29,355 nt of DNA from Bacilli bacterium (GTDB lineage Bacteria > Bacillota_I > Bacilli_A > RF39 > UBA660), in contig JAQVXV010000011.1 in assembly GCA_028708945.1 (NCBI GenBank), positions 1-29,355 of the forward strand, in the 5' to 3' direction. Position 1 is the first letter of the stretch; every line of letters starts with the position of its first letter. The notes beneath the pieces are model-generated. The model saw only the letters and a list, made by a program, of their open reading frames with translations, was not told the DNA's origin and did no database searches. This document shows, one piece after another, positions 1 through 9,900 of this stretch. Both the position numbers and the translations under genes were made by a program.

Positions 1-2489
1 CAGTTATAGCAAATATAACAACTATTCCATCACAATATTCAATAAGAATAATTATAACTGCAAATGACCGTGAATCGGGAGTTGCTAAATACGAAATAAG
101 TACAGATAGTGCAATTTATATTGAAACTGGAACGGAATATTTATTGAATGGTTTGGATGCAGCTACTGAATACGATATTTATGTTCGAGTAACAAATGGT
201 AAAGAATTGAAAACAGTTGAAAAAGTAACTGTTTCAACTTTAGATTTAGAAATGCCAAATATAATAGTTAATCCAATCGGATGGGCACAATCAAAGGAAA
301 TAACAATCGAATACCCTGAAGGTGATTATGAGTATTCATATAATCAAAATGGTTCTGGATGGATCGAAAGTGAATCAAAAACCGTTGTTTTAAATATGAT
401 TAAAAACGGATTTATAGTTGCAAGGGTAGCCGATCAAAAAATATATAAACAATCAGCAACAATAAATATCGATAAAATAGATATTGATACACCAACATGT
501 GAAATAGTTGTTACTAATGAAAATAATTGGACCTCAAGTAAGCAATTGACAATTGAGGGTTATGATTATTATAGTGGCGTATCTGGAATTCAAAATCCGG
601 GTGATTTAGAATACACAAATAACAGCACGACTACTATGACAGTTACAACTATAGGTACTTATAACGCAAACGTAAAAGACAACGTGGGAAGAATTGGAAC
701 ATGTAGTATCGAAGTAAATAAAGTAGATTCAACTGCTCCTTCTAGTGCTTCAGTGGCAGTATCAGAAATCACAACTAAATCAATTAGAGTCGAAGCTTCG
801 GGTGTTGATTTAGAATCAGGAATCATTAAATATGAGTTTAGTATTGATGGTGGCTCATATATAAATAATGGTAATAATAGAAGTTATTTATTTGCAAATT
901 TAATAGCGGGAAATCATGCTATTAAGGTAAGAGTAACAAATGCAGCTGGTATAACTAGAGAATCTACAGTTTTAAATACATCTACTGACATTCCAGATAA
1001 TCCAACATTTTCTGTCAACACCTCAAATTGGGTACAATCAAAAGTAGTAACAATAACTTATCCACCACTTGAAGAAGATTTTGTATACCAATATAACCAA
1101 AATAATACGGGATGGATCACGATTGCAGGCGGGGATGTTACAAAACAATTAACATTTTCAAGTAACGGTTTTGTAGTTGCAAGAATATTTGATGGATTAA
1201 ATTACTTTACATCATCAACTTTCAACGTTACAAAAGTTGATTCGGTATCGCCTATAATAAGTGAATTATATTCTGGTGGAATGGTATATAAAGACCCCAC
1301 CTTTGCATCAGGAAATAATAGTATATATGTTTATAATAATACAGGAAATGGTTTAGTAGGACATACAAGACAAAGTATGAGTACACCAGCAGGTTCATAT
1401 GCTCTTGAGATTAAGACAACAGGAACAGCTTCACCAGGGCATGGTGGATTCTATTTTGCAACCGGGACATCTGCTAATCAAGTATTAGTAACAAAGATAA
1501 TTGCTAAGATACCAGTTGGGTATACTATAAATTTTGCGTCAAATGCCTATGGAACTGGGGGAACTTCAACTTGGTTATCTTCACAAGCTGGAACTGGAAA
1601 TTGGGAAACTTATGTTCACGTAGCAAAATGCGGATCTTCAGGAACTTTCAGTAGTACTAATTTCTTCTATTTATCAGGTGGAAGTACACCAACAACTACT
1701 ACGCCATTAACTTGGCATGTGGCATATGCAACAGTAATTACTAATTATACTTGGGAGACAACAAACAATATTTCGTTTAAAGCAACGGATAGTGGATCGG
1801 GTATAACTCAATATGGCGTTAATCAGTCATCATCAACAGCACCTTCAACATGGACATCAATGACTGCAAGTACTTTGTTTGGAAACATGATAACAGGAAT
1901 TACATCAAACGGAACATATTATGTTTGGGTAAAAGATCAAGCGGGAAATACTCAAAAAGCAGCAATTGCCGTTTCAAAAGTAGATACTCAAAATCCAACA
2001 TGTTCAATTACACAATCAGAATCAACATCTTGGACAACAAGTAAATATTTAACAATAACAAGTAGTGATGATGGGGGAGTAACGCACTATAAGAAACCAG
2101 GCGACTCAAGTTATACTGCTGGAACAAGTGGTGGATTAACGGTATATAGTAATGGAACATATACAGCGACAGTATTAGATATAGCAGGAAAAACAGGCAC
2201 TTGTTCTGTAATTGTTTCTAAAATAGATACAGCATCACCATCTTGTAGTATGAGCGTTTCAAACGCAACTACCTGGGCAACAAGTAAGTGGGTATCAATT
2301 TCTGGTTCGGATTCACAAAGTGGTGTATATGGATTTATATTACCTGGTAATTCAACTTATACAACTGGAACTTCATCAGGATTTACAGCCTATAACACAA
2401 AAACATATTCAGTTACTGTAAAAGATAATTCTGGTAGAACCAATACTTGTAGTGTAACTACACAAAAAATTGGAACTCTAAATTATGGA
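1..2489 (+). repeat. Long tandem direct repeat, unit 1 (matches 3715-6203)
   Basis: Every aligned position is offset by exactly 3714 bp, with no indel from base 1 to about 2489. Identity is patchy. Roughly 377-904 and 1877-2477 match base for base by eye, while 111-162, 288-376 and 966-1340 hold clustered substitutions. Similarity drops abruptly after the shared NYGDK codons. Confidence 0.9.
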
Positions 2490-3062
2490 GATAAACAAGC
2501 ATATAATAACAGTGGTGGATATTTGAGTTTAGGCACAGATAGTGTATTTAATTTAAATCAAAACACTTTCCATTTTTATGCTAGAGTTGCCAAGGATTCT
2601 GCAGGGGATAGATTAATAGCAAGTTTTAAAAATCCGACTAATACTATTGGTTGGGAAATAATGTGGTTGGCAGATGGAAGAATAAGATGGATGACAAAAT
2701 ATAACAGTATTTATTATTCTTATTCGTCAAATTATTTACCGGCAACGGGGACTTTCTACGATTTATATATAGATTTTAATTCAACCGGAACTGGAAACGG
2801 AACAATGCGTTGGAACGGAACTTCTAGTACTGCAAACAGATATGGAAGACATCAATATTCAAACGCTGTATTAACGTTAGGAACCTGCGGTATATATTGG
2901 CGAGGTCACATAAGGGCTCAGGGAAGAGATTATAATGGAAATCAACCAGATAGATATGGATATATAAATAATTTATCGGTAGGTTCAAACAATCAAACGG
3001 CAGGAAGTTTATCAACAGTTAATACAACGGTTACCCAAGATACTTGGTGGACAGTAAAATAA
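1..3062 (+). CDS. Giant type IV pilin-like modular surface protein, copy A (5' end outside window)
   Basis: The reading frame is open from base 3, so about 1,019 residues are visible; the Met at 144 is internal. Alignment with the next gene (base 1 here = base 3715 there) implies that about 135 N-terminal residues, including the prepilin leader, lie upstream of the window. Visible modules, in order: FN3-like (ends near 240); Ig-like modules with a W-x-x-SK motif, some with a Cys pair about 68 residues apart; a second FN3-like unit; a ~165-residue module with a HGGFYF motif (about 1242-1742); two Cys-paired Ig-like repeats; and a C-terminal ConA/LamG-like domain (GWEI, ADG and WNG motifs) ending in DTWWTVK. 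Likely role: cell-surface adhesion or glycan binding, by inference. It is almost identical to copy B up to about base 2489 and then diverges. No sortase tail is seen. Confidence 0.8.
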   Translation, partial: VIANITTIPSQYSIRIIITANDRESGVAKYEISTDSAIYIETGTEYLLNGLDAATEYDIYVRVTNGKELKTVEKVTVSTLDLEMPNIIVNPIGWAQSKEITIEYPEGDYEYSYNQNGSGWIESESKTVVLNMIKNGFIVARVADQKIYKQSATINIDKIDIDTPTCEIVVTNENNWTSSKQLTIEGYDYYSGVSGIQNPGDLEYTNNSTTTMTVTTIGTYNANVKDNVGRIGTCSIEVNKVDSTAPSSASVAVSEITTKSIRVEASGVDLESGIIKYEFSIDGGSYINNGNNRSYLFANLIAGNHAIKVRVTNAAGITRESTVLNTSTDIPDNPTFSVNTSNWVQSKVVTITYPPLEEDFVYQYNQNNTGWITIAGGDVTKQLTFSSNGFVVARIFDGLNYFTSSTFNVTKVDSVSPIISELYSGGMVYKDPTFASGNNSIYVYNNTGNGLVGHTRQSMSTPAGSYALEIKTTGTASPGHGGFYFATGTSANQVLVTKIIAKIPVGYTINFASNAYGTGGTSTWLSSQAGTGNWETYVHVAKCGSSGTFSSTNFFYLSGGSTPTTTTPLTWHVAYATVITNYTWETTNNISFKATDSGSGITQYGVNQSSSTAPSTWTSMTASTLFGNMITGITSNGTYYVWVKDQAGNTQKAAIAVSKVDTQNPTCSITQSESTSWTTSKYLTITSSDDGGVTHYKKPGDSSYTAGTSGGLTVYSNGTYTATVLDIAGKTGTCSVIVSKIDTASPSCSMSVSNATTWATSKWVSISGSDSQSGVYGFILPGNSTYTTGTSSGFTAYNTKTYSVTVKDNSGRTNTCSVTTQKIGTLNYGDKQAYNNSGGYLSLGTDSVFNLNQNTFHFYARVAKDSAGDRLIASFKNPTNTIGWEIMWLADGRIRWMTKYNSIYYSYSSNYLPATGTFYDLYIDFNSTGTGNGTMRWNGTSSTANRYGRHQYSNAVLTLGTCGIYWRGHIRAQGRDYNGNQPDRYGYINNLSVGSNNQTAGSLSTVNTTVTQDTWWTVK

Positions 3063-3086
3063 AAGTGTAATTATTTACACTTTTTT
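3061..3086 (+). terminator. Intrinsic terminator after copy A
   Basis: AAAAGTGTAA (3061-3070) pairs with TTACACTTTT (3075-3084) around a TTAT loop, and the stem runs into a T tract. The 5' arm begins inside the TAA stop codon (3060-3062). Confidence 0.8.
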
Positions 3087-3259
3087 AATTGATTAAAAAA
3101 TATAGTTTAAATTTTAATCAAAATAATGGTAGTTATTGTTATATCGGGAATAATACTATTAGCGAAACGAAGATACTAAAACAAGAAGATGTAAATTAAT
3201 GTTACGTTTTTAATTTTTAACACTTTTTGACATTATAAAAAATTATATACCCCGATTGT

Positions 3260-3288
3260 TTGATTTAGAAAAAAGAATATGTTATATT
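3260..3288 (+). promoter_or_regulatory. Probable sigma-A promoter of copy B
   Basis: The -35-like TTGATT (3260-3265) and -10 TATATT (3283-3288) are separated by 17 bp. A TG one base upstream of the -10 makes it an extended -10. The rest of the 249-bp gap (3063-3311) contains the preceding terminator and otherwise nothing I recognise. Confidence 0.55.
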
Positions 3289-3311
3289 AAAAATAGGATA
3301 GTGGTGATTAA

Positions 3312-6300
3312 GTGAGTAAAAAGAGAAAATTTAATAACGCATTTACCTTAATTGAGTTAATAGCAGTTATTGTCATATTAGGAATAATAGCTATTATAAC
3401 AACAACTTCAATTTTAGGAATTTTAAAAAACAATAGGAAAAATACATTTTCCCTCAGTTTAGAAAACTTGATCAAATCATTTGAATTATTAAATAGTAAT
3501 TCGTCATTAACGGGAGAATATTATGATAATATTGCTGTAACTAGTCCGATTTTAGAAACTTCAAATGAAAAGTTTGATGCTGGTGAATTAGGATATAACT
3601 CGAATCTTATTCCAGAAGTTCGCTATGCAACTAATGGGGAGTTTTGTGGTGCCGGGACAAGTGGAAATTTTCAAATTTCTAGTGGTGATTGCGAAGGATT
3701 GGATATTACTCCAGCAGTTATAGCAAATATAACAACTATTCCATCACAATATTCAATAAGAATAATTATAACTGCAAATGACCGTGAATCGGGAGTCGCT
3801 AAATATGAAATAAGTACAGATGGTGAAAATTATTTTGAAACAGGAACAGAGTATTTACTAAACGGATTAGATGCGTCTACTGAATACGATATTTATGTTC
3901 GAGTAACAAATGGTAAAGAATTGAAAACAGTTGAAAAAGTAACTGTTTCAACTTTAGATTTAGAAATGCCGAATATAATAGTTAATCCAATCGGATGGGC
4001 AAAAAGTAAACAAATAACAATAGAATATCCTGAAGGTGATTATAAATATTCATATAATTTAAATGGTTCTGGATGGGAAGAAAGTGAGTCAAAAACCGTT
4101 GTTTTAAATATGATTAAAAACGGATTTATAGTTGCAAGGGTAGCCGATCAAAAAATATATAAACAATCAGCAACAATAAATATCGATAAAATAGATATTG
4201 ATACACCAACATGTGAAATAGTTGTTACTAATGAAAATAATTGGACCTCAAGTAAGCAATTGACAATTGAGGGTTATGATTATTATAGTGGCGTATCTGG
4301 AATTCAAAATCCGGGTGATTTAGAATACACAAATAACAGCACGACTACTATGACAGTTACAACTATAGGTACTTATAACGCAAACGTAAAAGACAACGTG
4401 GGAAGAATTGGAACATGTAGTATCGAAGTAAATAAAGTAGATTCAACTGCTCCTTCTAGTGCTTCAGTGGCAGTATCAGAAATCACAACTAAATCAATTA
4501 GAGTCGAAGCTTCGGGTGTTGATTTAGAATCAGGAATCATTAAATATGAGTTTAGTATTGATGGTGGCTCATATATAAATAATGGTAATAATAGAAGTTA
4601 TTTATTTGCAAATTTAATGGCGGGAAATCATGCTATTAAGGTAAGAGTAACAAATGCAGCTGGTATAACTAGAGAATCCTCAATTTTAAATACATCTACT
4701 GACATTCCAGATAATCCAACATTTTCTGTAAGTACTTCTGCTTGGGCAAAGAGTAAAGTGCTAACAATAACTTATCCACCACTTGAAGAAGATTTCATAT
4801 ATCAATATAACCTTAATGGTGGTGGATGGACTACAATTACAGGCGAGGATGTTACAAAACAATTAACATTTTCAAGTAATGGTTATGTAATCGCAAGAAT
4901 ATTTGATGGTTTAAATTATTTTACATCTTCTACTTATAATGTTACAAAAGTTGATTCGGTATCACCTATAATAAGTGAAGTATATTCTGGTGGAATGTTA
5001 TATAAAGACCCCACCTTTGCATCAGGAAATAATAGTATTCGTGTTTATAATAATACAGGAAACGGATTAGTAACCCACACAAGACTAAGTATGAGTACAC
5101 CAGTAGGTTCATATGCACTTAGAATAACAACAACAGGAACAGCTTCACCAGGGCATGGTGGATTCTATTTTGCAACCAAGACATCTGCAAATCAGGTGTT
5201 AGTAACAAAGATAATTGCTAAGATACCAGTTGGTTATACTATAAATTTTGCATCAAACGCTTATGGAACGGGTGGGACTTCAACATGGCTATCTTCACGA
5301 GCAGGAACTGGAAATTGGGAAACTTATGTTCACGTAGCAAAATGCGGATCTTCAGGAACTTTCAGTAGTACTAATTTCTTCTATTTATCCGGTGGAAGTA
5401 CACCAACAACTACTACGCCATTAACTTGGCATGTGGCATATGCAACAGCAATTACTAATTATACTTGGGAGACAACAAACAATATTTCGTTTAAAGCAAC
5501 GGATAGTGGATCGGGTATAAATAAATATGGCGTTAATCAGTCATCATCAACAGCACCTTCAACATGGACATCAATGACTGCAAGTACTTCGTTTGGAAAC
5601 ATGATAACAGGAATTACATCAAACGGAACATATTATGTTTGGGTAAAAGATCAAGCGGGAAATACTCAAAAAGCAGCAATTGCCGTTTCAAAAGTAGATA
5701 CTCAAAATCCAACATGTTCAATTACACAATCAGAATCAACATCTTGGACAACAAGTAAATATTTAACAATAACAAGTAGTGATGATGGGGGAGTAACGCA
5801 CTATAAGAAACCAGGCGACTCAAGTTATACTGCTGGAACAAGTGGTGGATTAACGGTATATAGTAATGGAACATATACAGCGACAGTATTAGATATAGCA
5901 GGAAAAACAGGCACTTGTTCTGTAATTGTTTCTAAAATAGATACAGCATCACCATCTTGTAGTATGAGCGTTTCAAACGCAACTACCTGGGCAACAAGTA
6001 AGTGGGTATCAATTTCTGGTTCGGATTCACAAAGTGGTGTATATGGATTTATATTACCTGGTAATTCAACTTATACAACTGGAACTTCATCAGGATTTAC
6101 AGCCTATAACACAAAAACATATTCAGTTACTGTAAAAGATAATTCTGGTAGAACCAATACTTGTAGTGTAACTACACAAAAAATTGGAACTAAAAATTAT
6201 GGAGACAAGCATTTAAGAATGAATAGATCGGGTGCGTACGCAACTATTACCCCTGGAGGTTTGTTCCAATATAATAACTCCTCAGGAGGAACATTTAGAT

Positions 6301-6812
6301 TTGAAGCAGTTGTTTTAAAAACTGTTACTTCTTCAGCAAAAATGATAGCATCTGTTTATCCTAGCAGTAAGTGTGGCTGGGAAATAAAATGGGAGGCAGA
6401 TGGCAAAATAAGTTTTAGATCAAGATACAACAGCACCTGGGGTACGAAAAGATATTCATCTAATCTTGTAAATGTTGCTAATAAATATATTCCTTTAAAA
6501 ATAACCTATGTAGGAAATAATAACGGTACAATAAGTTGGAATGGCGTATCAACATCAGTGGGGAACTCTTCGCGTGCAGAATATAATGCTGATGCCCCAT
6601 TGACGTTAGGAACATCGGGTATATATTTTAAGAATTACATAAGAGTAGCAGGTAGGAAATATTCTGCAATTGTTACCGATAGTACCTTTTATATAAATAA
6701 TTTTACTGTAGGAACAAATTTCAGTCCAAGTATTAAAGGTAGTAATACGAGTACTACATTAAAAGGTTATTCAGTAGATGTTTTCCAAGATACTTGGTGG
6801 ACAGCTAAATAA
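3312..6812 (+). CDS. Giant type IV pilin-like modular surface protein, copy B
   Basis: 1,166 residues, GTG start, with GTGGTGA (3301-3307) as Shine-Dalgarno. The N-terminus is a short basic leader followed by A10|FTLIE, then a hydrophobic helix to about residue 38. This is the type IV prepilin cleavage/methylation signature, with Ala rather than Gly at -1 and Glu at +5. A pilin-like segment (40-130, Cys112 and Cys127) leads into an FN3-like domain (131-215), Ig-like modules (216-297 and 298-377, Cys301/Cys369), FN3-like (378-465), Ig-like (466-548), a ~165-residue HGGFYF module (549-715), an Ig-like module (716-798), two Cys-paired repeats (C802/C869, C883/C951) and a ConA/LamG-like tip (957-1166) ending in DTWWTAK. 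Typical pilins have 120-200 residues, so the ectodomain is exceptional. Adhesion is inferred; no assembly genes are nearby. Confidence 0.85.
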   Translation: MSKKRKFNNAFTLIELIAVIVILGIIAIITTTSILGILKNNRKNTFSLSLENLIKSFELLNSNSSLTGEYYDNIAVTSPILETSNEKFDAGELGYNSNLIPEVRYATNGEFCGAGTSGNFQISSGDCEGLDITPAVIANITTIPSQYSIRIIITANDRESGVAKYEISTDGENYFETGTEYLLNGLDASTEYDIYVRVTNGKELKTVEKVTVSTLDLEMPNIIVNPIGWAKSKQITIEYPEGDYKYSYNLNGSGWEESESKTVVLNMIKNGFIVARVADQKIYKQSATINIDKIDIDTPTCEIVVTNENNWTSSKQLTIEGYDYYSGVSGIQNPGDLEYTNNSTTTMTVTTIGTYNANVKDNVGRIGTCSIEVNKVDSTAPSSASVAVSEITTKSIRVEASGVDLESGIIKYEFSIDGGSYINNGNNRSYLFANLMAGNHAIKVRVTNAAGITRESSILNTSTDIPDNPTFSVSTSAWAKSKVLTITYPPLEEDFIYQYNLNGGGWTTITGEDVTKQLTFSSNGYVIARIFDGLNYFTSSTYNVTKVDSVSPIISEVYSGGMLYKDPTFASGNNSIRVYNNTGNGLVTHTRLSMSTPVGSYALRITTTGTASPGHGGFYFATKTSANQVLVTKIIAKIPVGYTINFASNAYGTGGTSTWLSSRAGTGNWETYVHVAKCGSSGTFSSTNFFYLSGGSTPTTTTPLTWHVAYATAITNYTWETTNNISFKATDSGSGINKYGVNQSSSTAPSTWTSMTASTSFGNMITGITSNGTYYVWVKDQAGNTQKAAIAVSKVDTQNPTCSITQSESTSWTTSKYLTITSSDDGGVTHYKKPGDSSYTAGTSGGLTVYSNGTYTATVLDIAGKTGTCSVIVSKIDTASPSCSMSVSNATTWATSKWVSISGSDSQSGVYGFILPGNSTYTTGTSSGFTAYNTKTYSVTVKDNSGRTNTCSVTTQKIGTKNYGDKHLRMNRSGAYATITPGGLFQYNNSSGGTFRFEAVVLKTVTSSAKMIASVYPSSKCGWEIKWEADGKISFRSRYNSTWGTKRYSSNLVNVANKYIPLKITYVGNNNGTISWNGVSTSVGNSSRAEYNADAPLTLGTSGIYFKNYIRVAGRKYSAIVTDSTFYINNFTVGTNFSPSIKGSNTSTTLKGYSVDVFQDTWWTAK
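3715..6203 (+). repeat. Long tandem direct repeat, unit 2 (matches 1-2489)
   Basis: Second unit of the tandem duplication, inside copy B. The two units are each about 2.5 kb and lie close enough for unequal crossover or gene conversion to act between them. Confidence 0.9.
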
Positions 6813-6815
6813 AAC

Positions 6816-6844
6816 AAAGGTGTAAAATTAATTTTTACACCTTT
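6816..6844 (+). terminator. Terminator-like hairpin after copy B
   Basis: AAAGGTGTAAAA (6816-6827) pairs perfectly with TTTTACACCTTT (6833-6844) around TTAAT. The 12-bp stem is followed by AACATTTT rather than a clean T run, so termination may be less efficient than after copy A. The 3' arm overlaps the first -35 candidate of the next gene. Confidence 0.65.
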
Positions 6845-6882
6845 AACATTTTGTTGATAAAAGAGATATAATGTGCTAAAAT
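6843..6882 (+). promoter_or_regulatory. Two overlapping promoter candidates for copy C
   Basis: Candidate 1: TTAACA (6843-6848), 18-bp spacer, TATAAT (6867-6872). Candidate 2: TTGATA (6854-6859), 17-bp spacer, TAAAAT (6877-6882) with an upstream TG (extended -10). Both read toward the ATG at 6906. Which one is used cannot be decided from sequence. Confidence 0.5.
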
Positions 6883-6905
6883 TGATTTAGAATAGTGGTG
6901 AATTT

Positions 6906-9900
6906 ATGAAAAAAAAGGGATTAACTTTAATTGAATTGTTAGCAGTTATCGTTGTGCTTGGAATAATAGCACTTATTGCTGTGCCTCAAGTAGTTAAAAT
7001 TATTAAGAATTATCGAGAGGAATCATTTGTAGCAAGTTTAGAAAACCTTGTAAAAACCTTTGAAGTTCTAAATAGTGAGGGTGGTATGGATGGAGTGGAA
7101 TATTCGGAAATTGATGTTACCGATCCGCAATTACCTACCTCTAACAAAGAATTTATATCTGGTGAGGTTGGATATAATCCAAATCAGCAAATTGAAGTTC
7201 GCTATGTAACGAATGGAAAATTTTGTGCAGTTGGAACGAGCGGTAATTTTAAAATAACCGAAGGAAACTGTGGTAGTTTAGACTCGACAGGTCCTATTAT
7301 AAATAATGTATCTGCAGTACCTTCAAAATACACAATTAGGTTATTAGTGGATGCTGAAGATCCTGAAACAAGTATAGTAAAATATGAATATAGTATTCAA
7401 GGAAGTAGTTTTCACGAAATGGACGTTGATTACTTAATAGAAGATTTAAAATCATCTACTGATTATTCTATTATCGTAAGAGTAACAAATGCGGCAGGAA
7501 TGAGTACAAATAAAACTTTTAGAGTTAGAACCTTAAGTCTTGATACACCAACAGTTGCAATCACTCCAGAGGGGTGGACAACTTCAAAAACAGTAACAAT
7601 AACATATCCAGAAGGATATACAAATTATTATAATAAAAACGGTGAAGGATGGATTATATCACAAACTGAAACAGCTGTTTTGGAATTTACAGAAAGAGGT
7701 TTTGTTGTTGCTATGATAACAGATGGTATTACAACAGAACAAACTGTAACTTATAATATTGAAAAAATAGACAATGATTATCCGACGTGTGTAATAGCTG
7801 TTGAAAATGCTGACACATGGAGGCCTAAAAAAGAATTAAAAATCATCGCAACTGACGGAACGAGCGGAATATATGGTGTTTTAGCTCCGAACGAAAGTGA
7901 GTATACAATTGGTGCAACAATTAAAAGAGATGCAACTTATATTGGTTCGTATACAGCTACCGTAAAAGATAATTCAGATAAAACTGGAAGTTGTAGTGCG
8001 GCGGTTACAAAAGTAGATTCAACAGGACCAACAAATGTATCTGCTAATATTGTAAGTACGACAACTAGTACAATTGTTGTTGAGGGATTGGGAGTAGATC
8101 CTGAAACAGGAATAACAAAATATGAATTTAGATTAGATGGTGGACAATATATTGATAACGGTAATACAAGTATTTATACTTTCACCGATGTTAGTTCTGG
8201 TTCACATACTGTACAGTTAAGAGTAACGAATGGGGTTGGGTTGACAACTGAATCATCAGTAATAAACGCAACACCCAATACAGCAACATTACCAACATAT
8301 TCAGTATCGCCAAGTGGATGGTCAACTTCAAAAACAGTTGTAGTAACTTATCCTACAAGACAAGCAAATTATATTTATGAATATAGTACGAATGGTACAA
8401 CGTGGTATACGTTAACGGGTGGAGTTACTAAAACAATAGTTTTCACTTCAAGTGGTTATGTAATAGCAAGAATCTATGATGGAACAAACTATTTTACTGC
8501 TTCAACTTTTAATGTTACCCAAATTGATTCAACAGCACCTGTTCTTACAACAGTTACAACAACTCCAACAACAAGTTCGATTGCAGTAAATGTAACAGCG
8601 TCAGATGGTGAAACAGGAATAACAAAATATGCTTATAATATAATGGGAAATGATAAAAATGAAACAATTGAAAGTTCATTATCAAATTATACATTTAGTA
8701 GTTTGAAAACAGGAACTTATGAAATACTTGTTACTGTAACAAATGGAGTTGGGTTAACTAAAACATCAACTGCTAAATCAGTAGCGTTATTACCGATAAC
8801 AGCAGCAACATGTTCTGCAATATCTCCAAGTTGGTCAGCAAGCAAATCAGTTACATTAACATATCCAACAAGAACATCGGGTATAATATATACTTATAGT
8901 GTGAATAGTGGCGCATGGCAAACATTAGGGTCTGGAACGACAGTTTCACAAACCTTCACAGCACCAGGAACACTAGTAGCAAGAGTTTCAGACGGTGTCA
9001 ATTCAAAAAACACTACTTGTAATGTAATTAATGTAGATGGAACTGACCCAGTTATTGGTGACGTACATAGTGGTACAAGAATATATAACGATCCTAATTT
9101 TGCATCAAGTACTAATAGTACAAATGTTTATAACAATGCTGCTAACGGAAACGTATCAGTTTCTAGAGTAGCAATGAGTAGTTCATATGGCAGCTATGCT
9201 TTAAGGGTAACTACAGTAGGATCGGCTGCTCCAGATCATGGTGGTTTCTTCTTTGGAACACCAACGAGTGCAAACCAAGTATATGTTTCTAGAATCGTTG
9301 CAAAAATACCAGCAAATTATACAATTAATTTCGGATCAAATTTAACTGGAACTGGTTCAAGTGGTTATTGGTTAACATCACAAGCAGGAACTGGCGATTG
9401 GGAAGAATATGTATATGTATTAAAATCAGGAACAGGTGGCACATTCAGTACAACCAATTTCTATTACCTTAGCGGAGGAACAGCACCATCAGCGAGTTCA
9501 CCATTAACATGGCATGTAGCATATGCAACTGTATATTCGACAGCAGATTATTCTTCTGCTAATTATATTACGTTTAAAGCAAGTGATGTCGAATCAGGTA
9601 TTGTAGGATACGGAATTAATCAAAGTTCTACAACTGCTCCAACATTTACAAATATTACAAATACTAGAGATTTTGTTAAAAATGTTGGTGGATTTACTAC
9701 AAATGGTACATATTATGTATGGGTAAAAAATGCAGCAGGAAGAATTTCTAATAAAGCGGTATCTGTAAATAGAATAGACGTAACACGACCAGTCTGTTCG
9801 TGGGCAACTGCAAATTCACAAGCAATCGACGTTGGTAGTAGTACAACAATCAATTTAACATGTAATGATTCAGGCGGAATAACACAAGGAGATTATACAG

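Noticed and set aside
144..146. ATG taken as the start of copy A
   Set aside because: The frame is open upstream to the window edge, and alignment to copy B shows this Met is internal (about residue 183 of B numbering).
1850..2044. 64-codon frame repeated in A (1850-2044) and B (5564-5758)
   Set aside because: It is an alternative reading frame inside the duplicated surface-protein sequence; its conservation follows from DNA identity and it has no start signal of its own.
2736..2750. LPATG, a sortase-like pentapeptide in copy A
   Set aside because: It lies about 100 residues before the C-terminus with no following hydrophobic helix or basic tail, and is not conserved in B or C.
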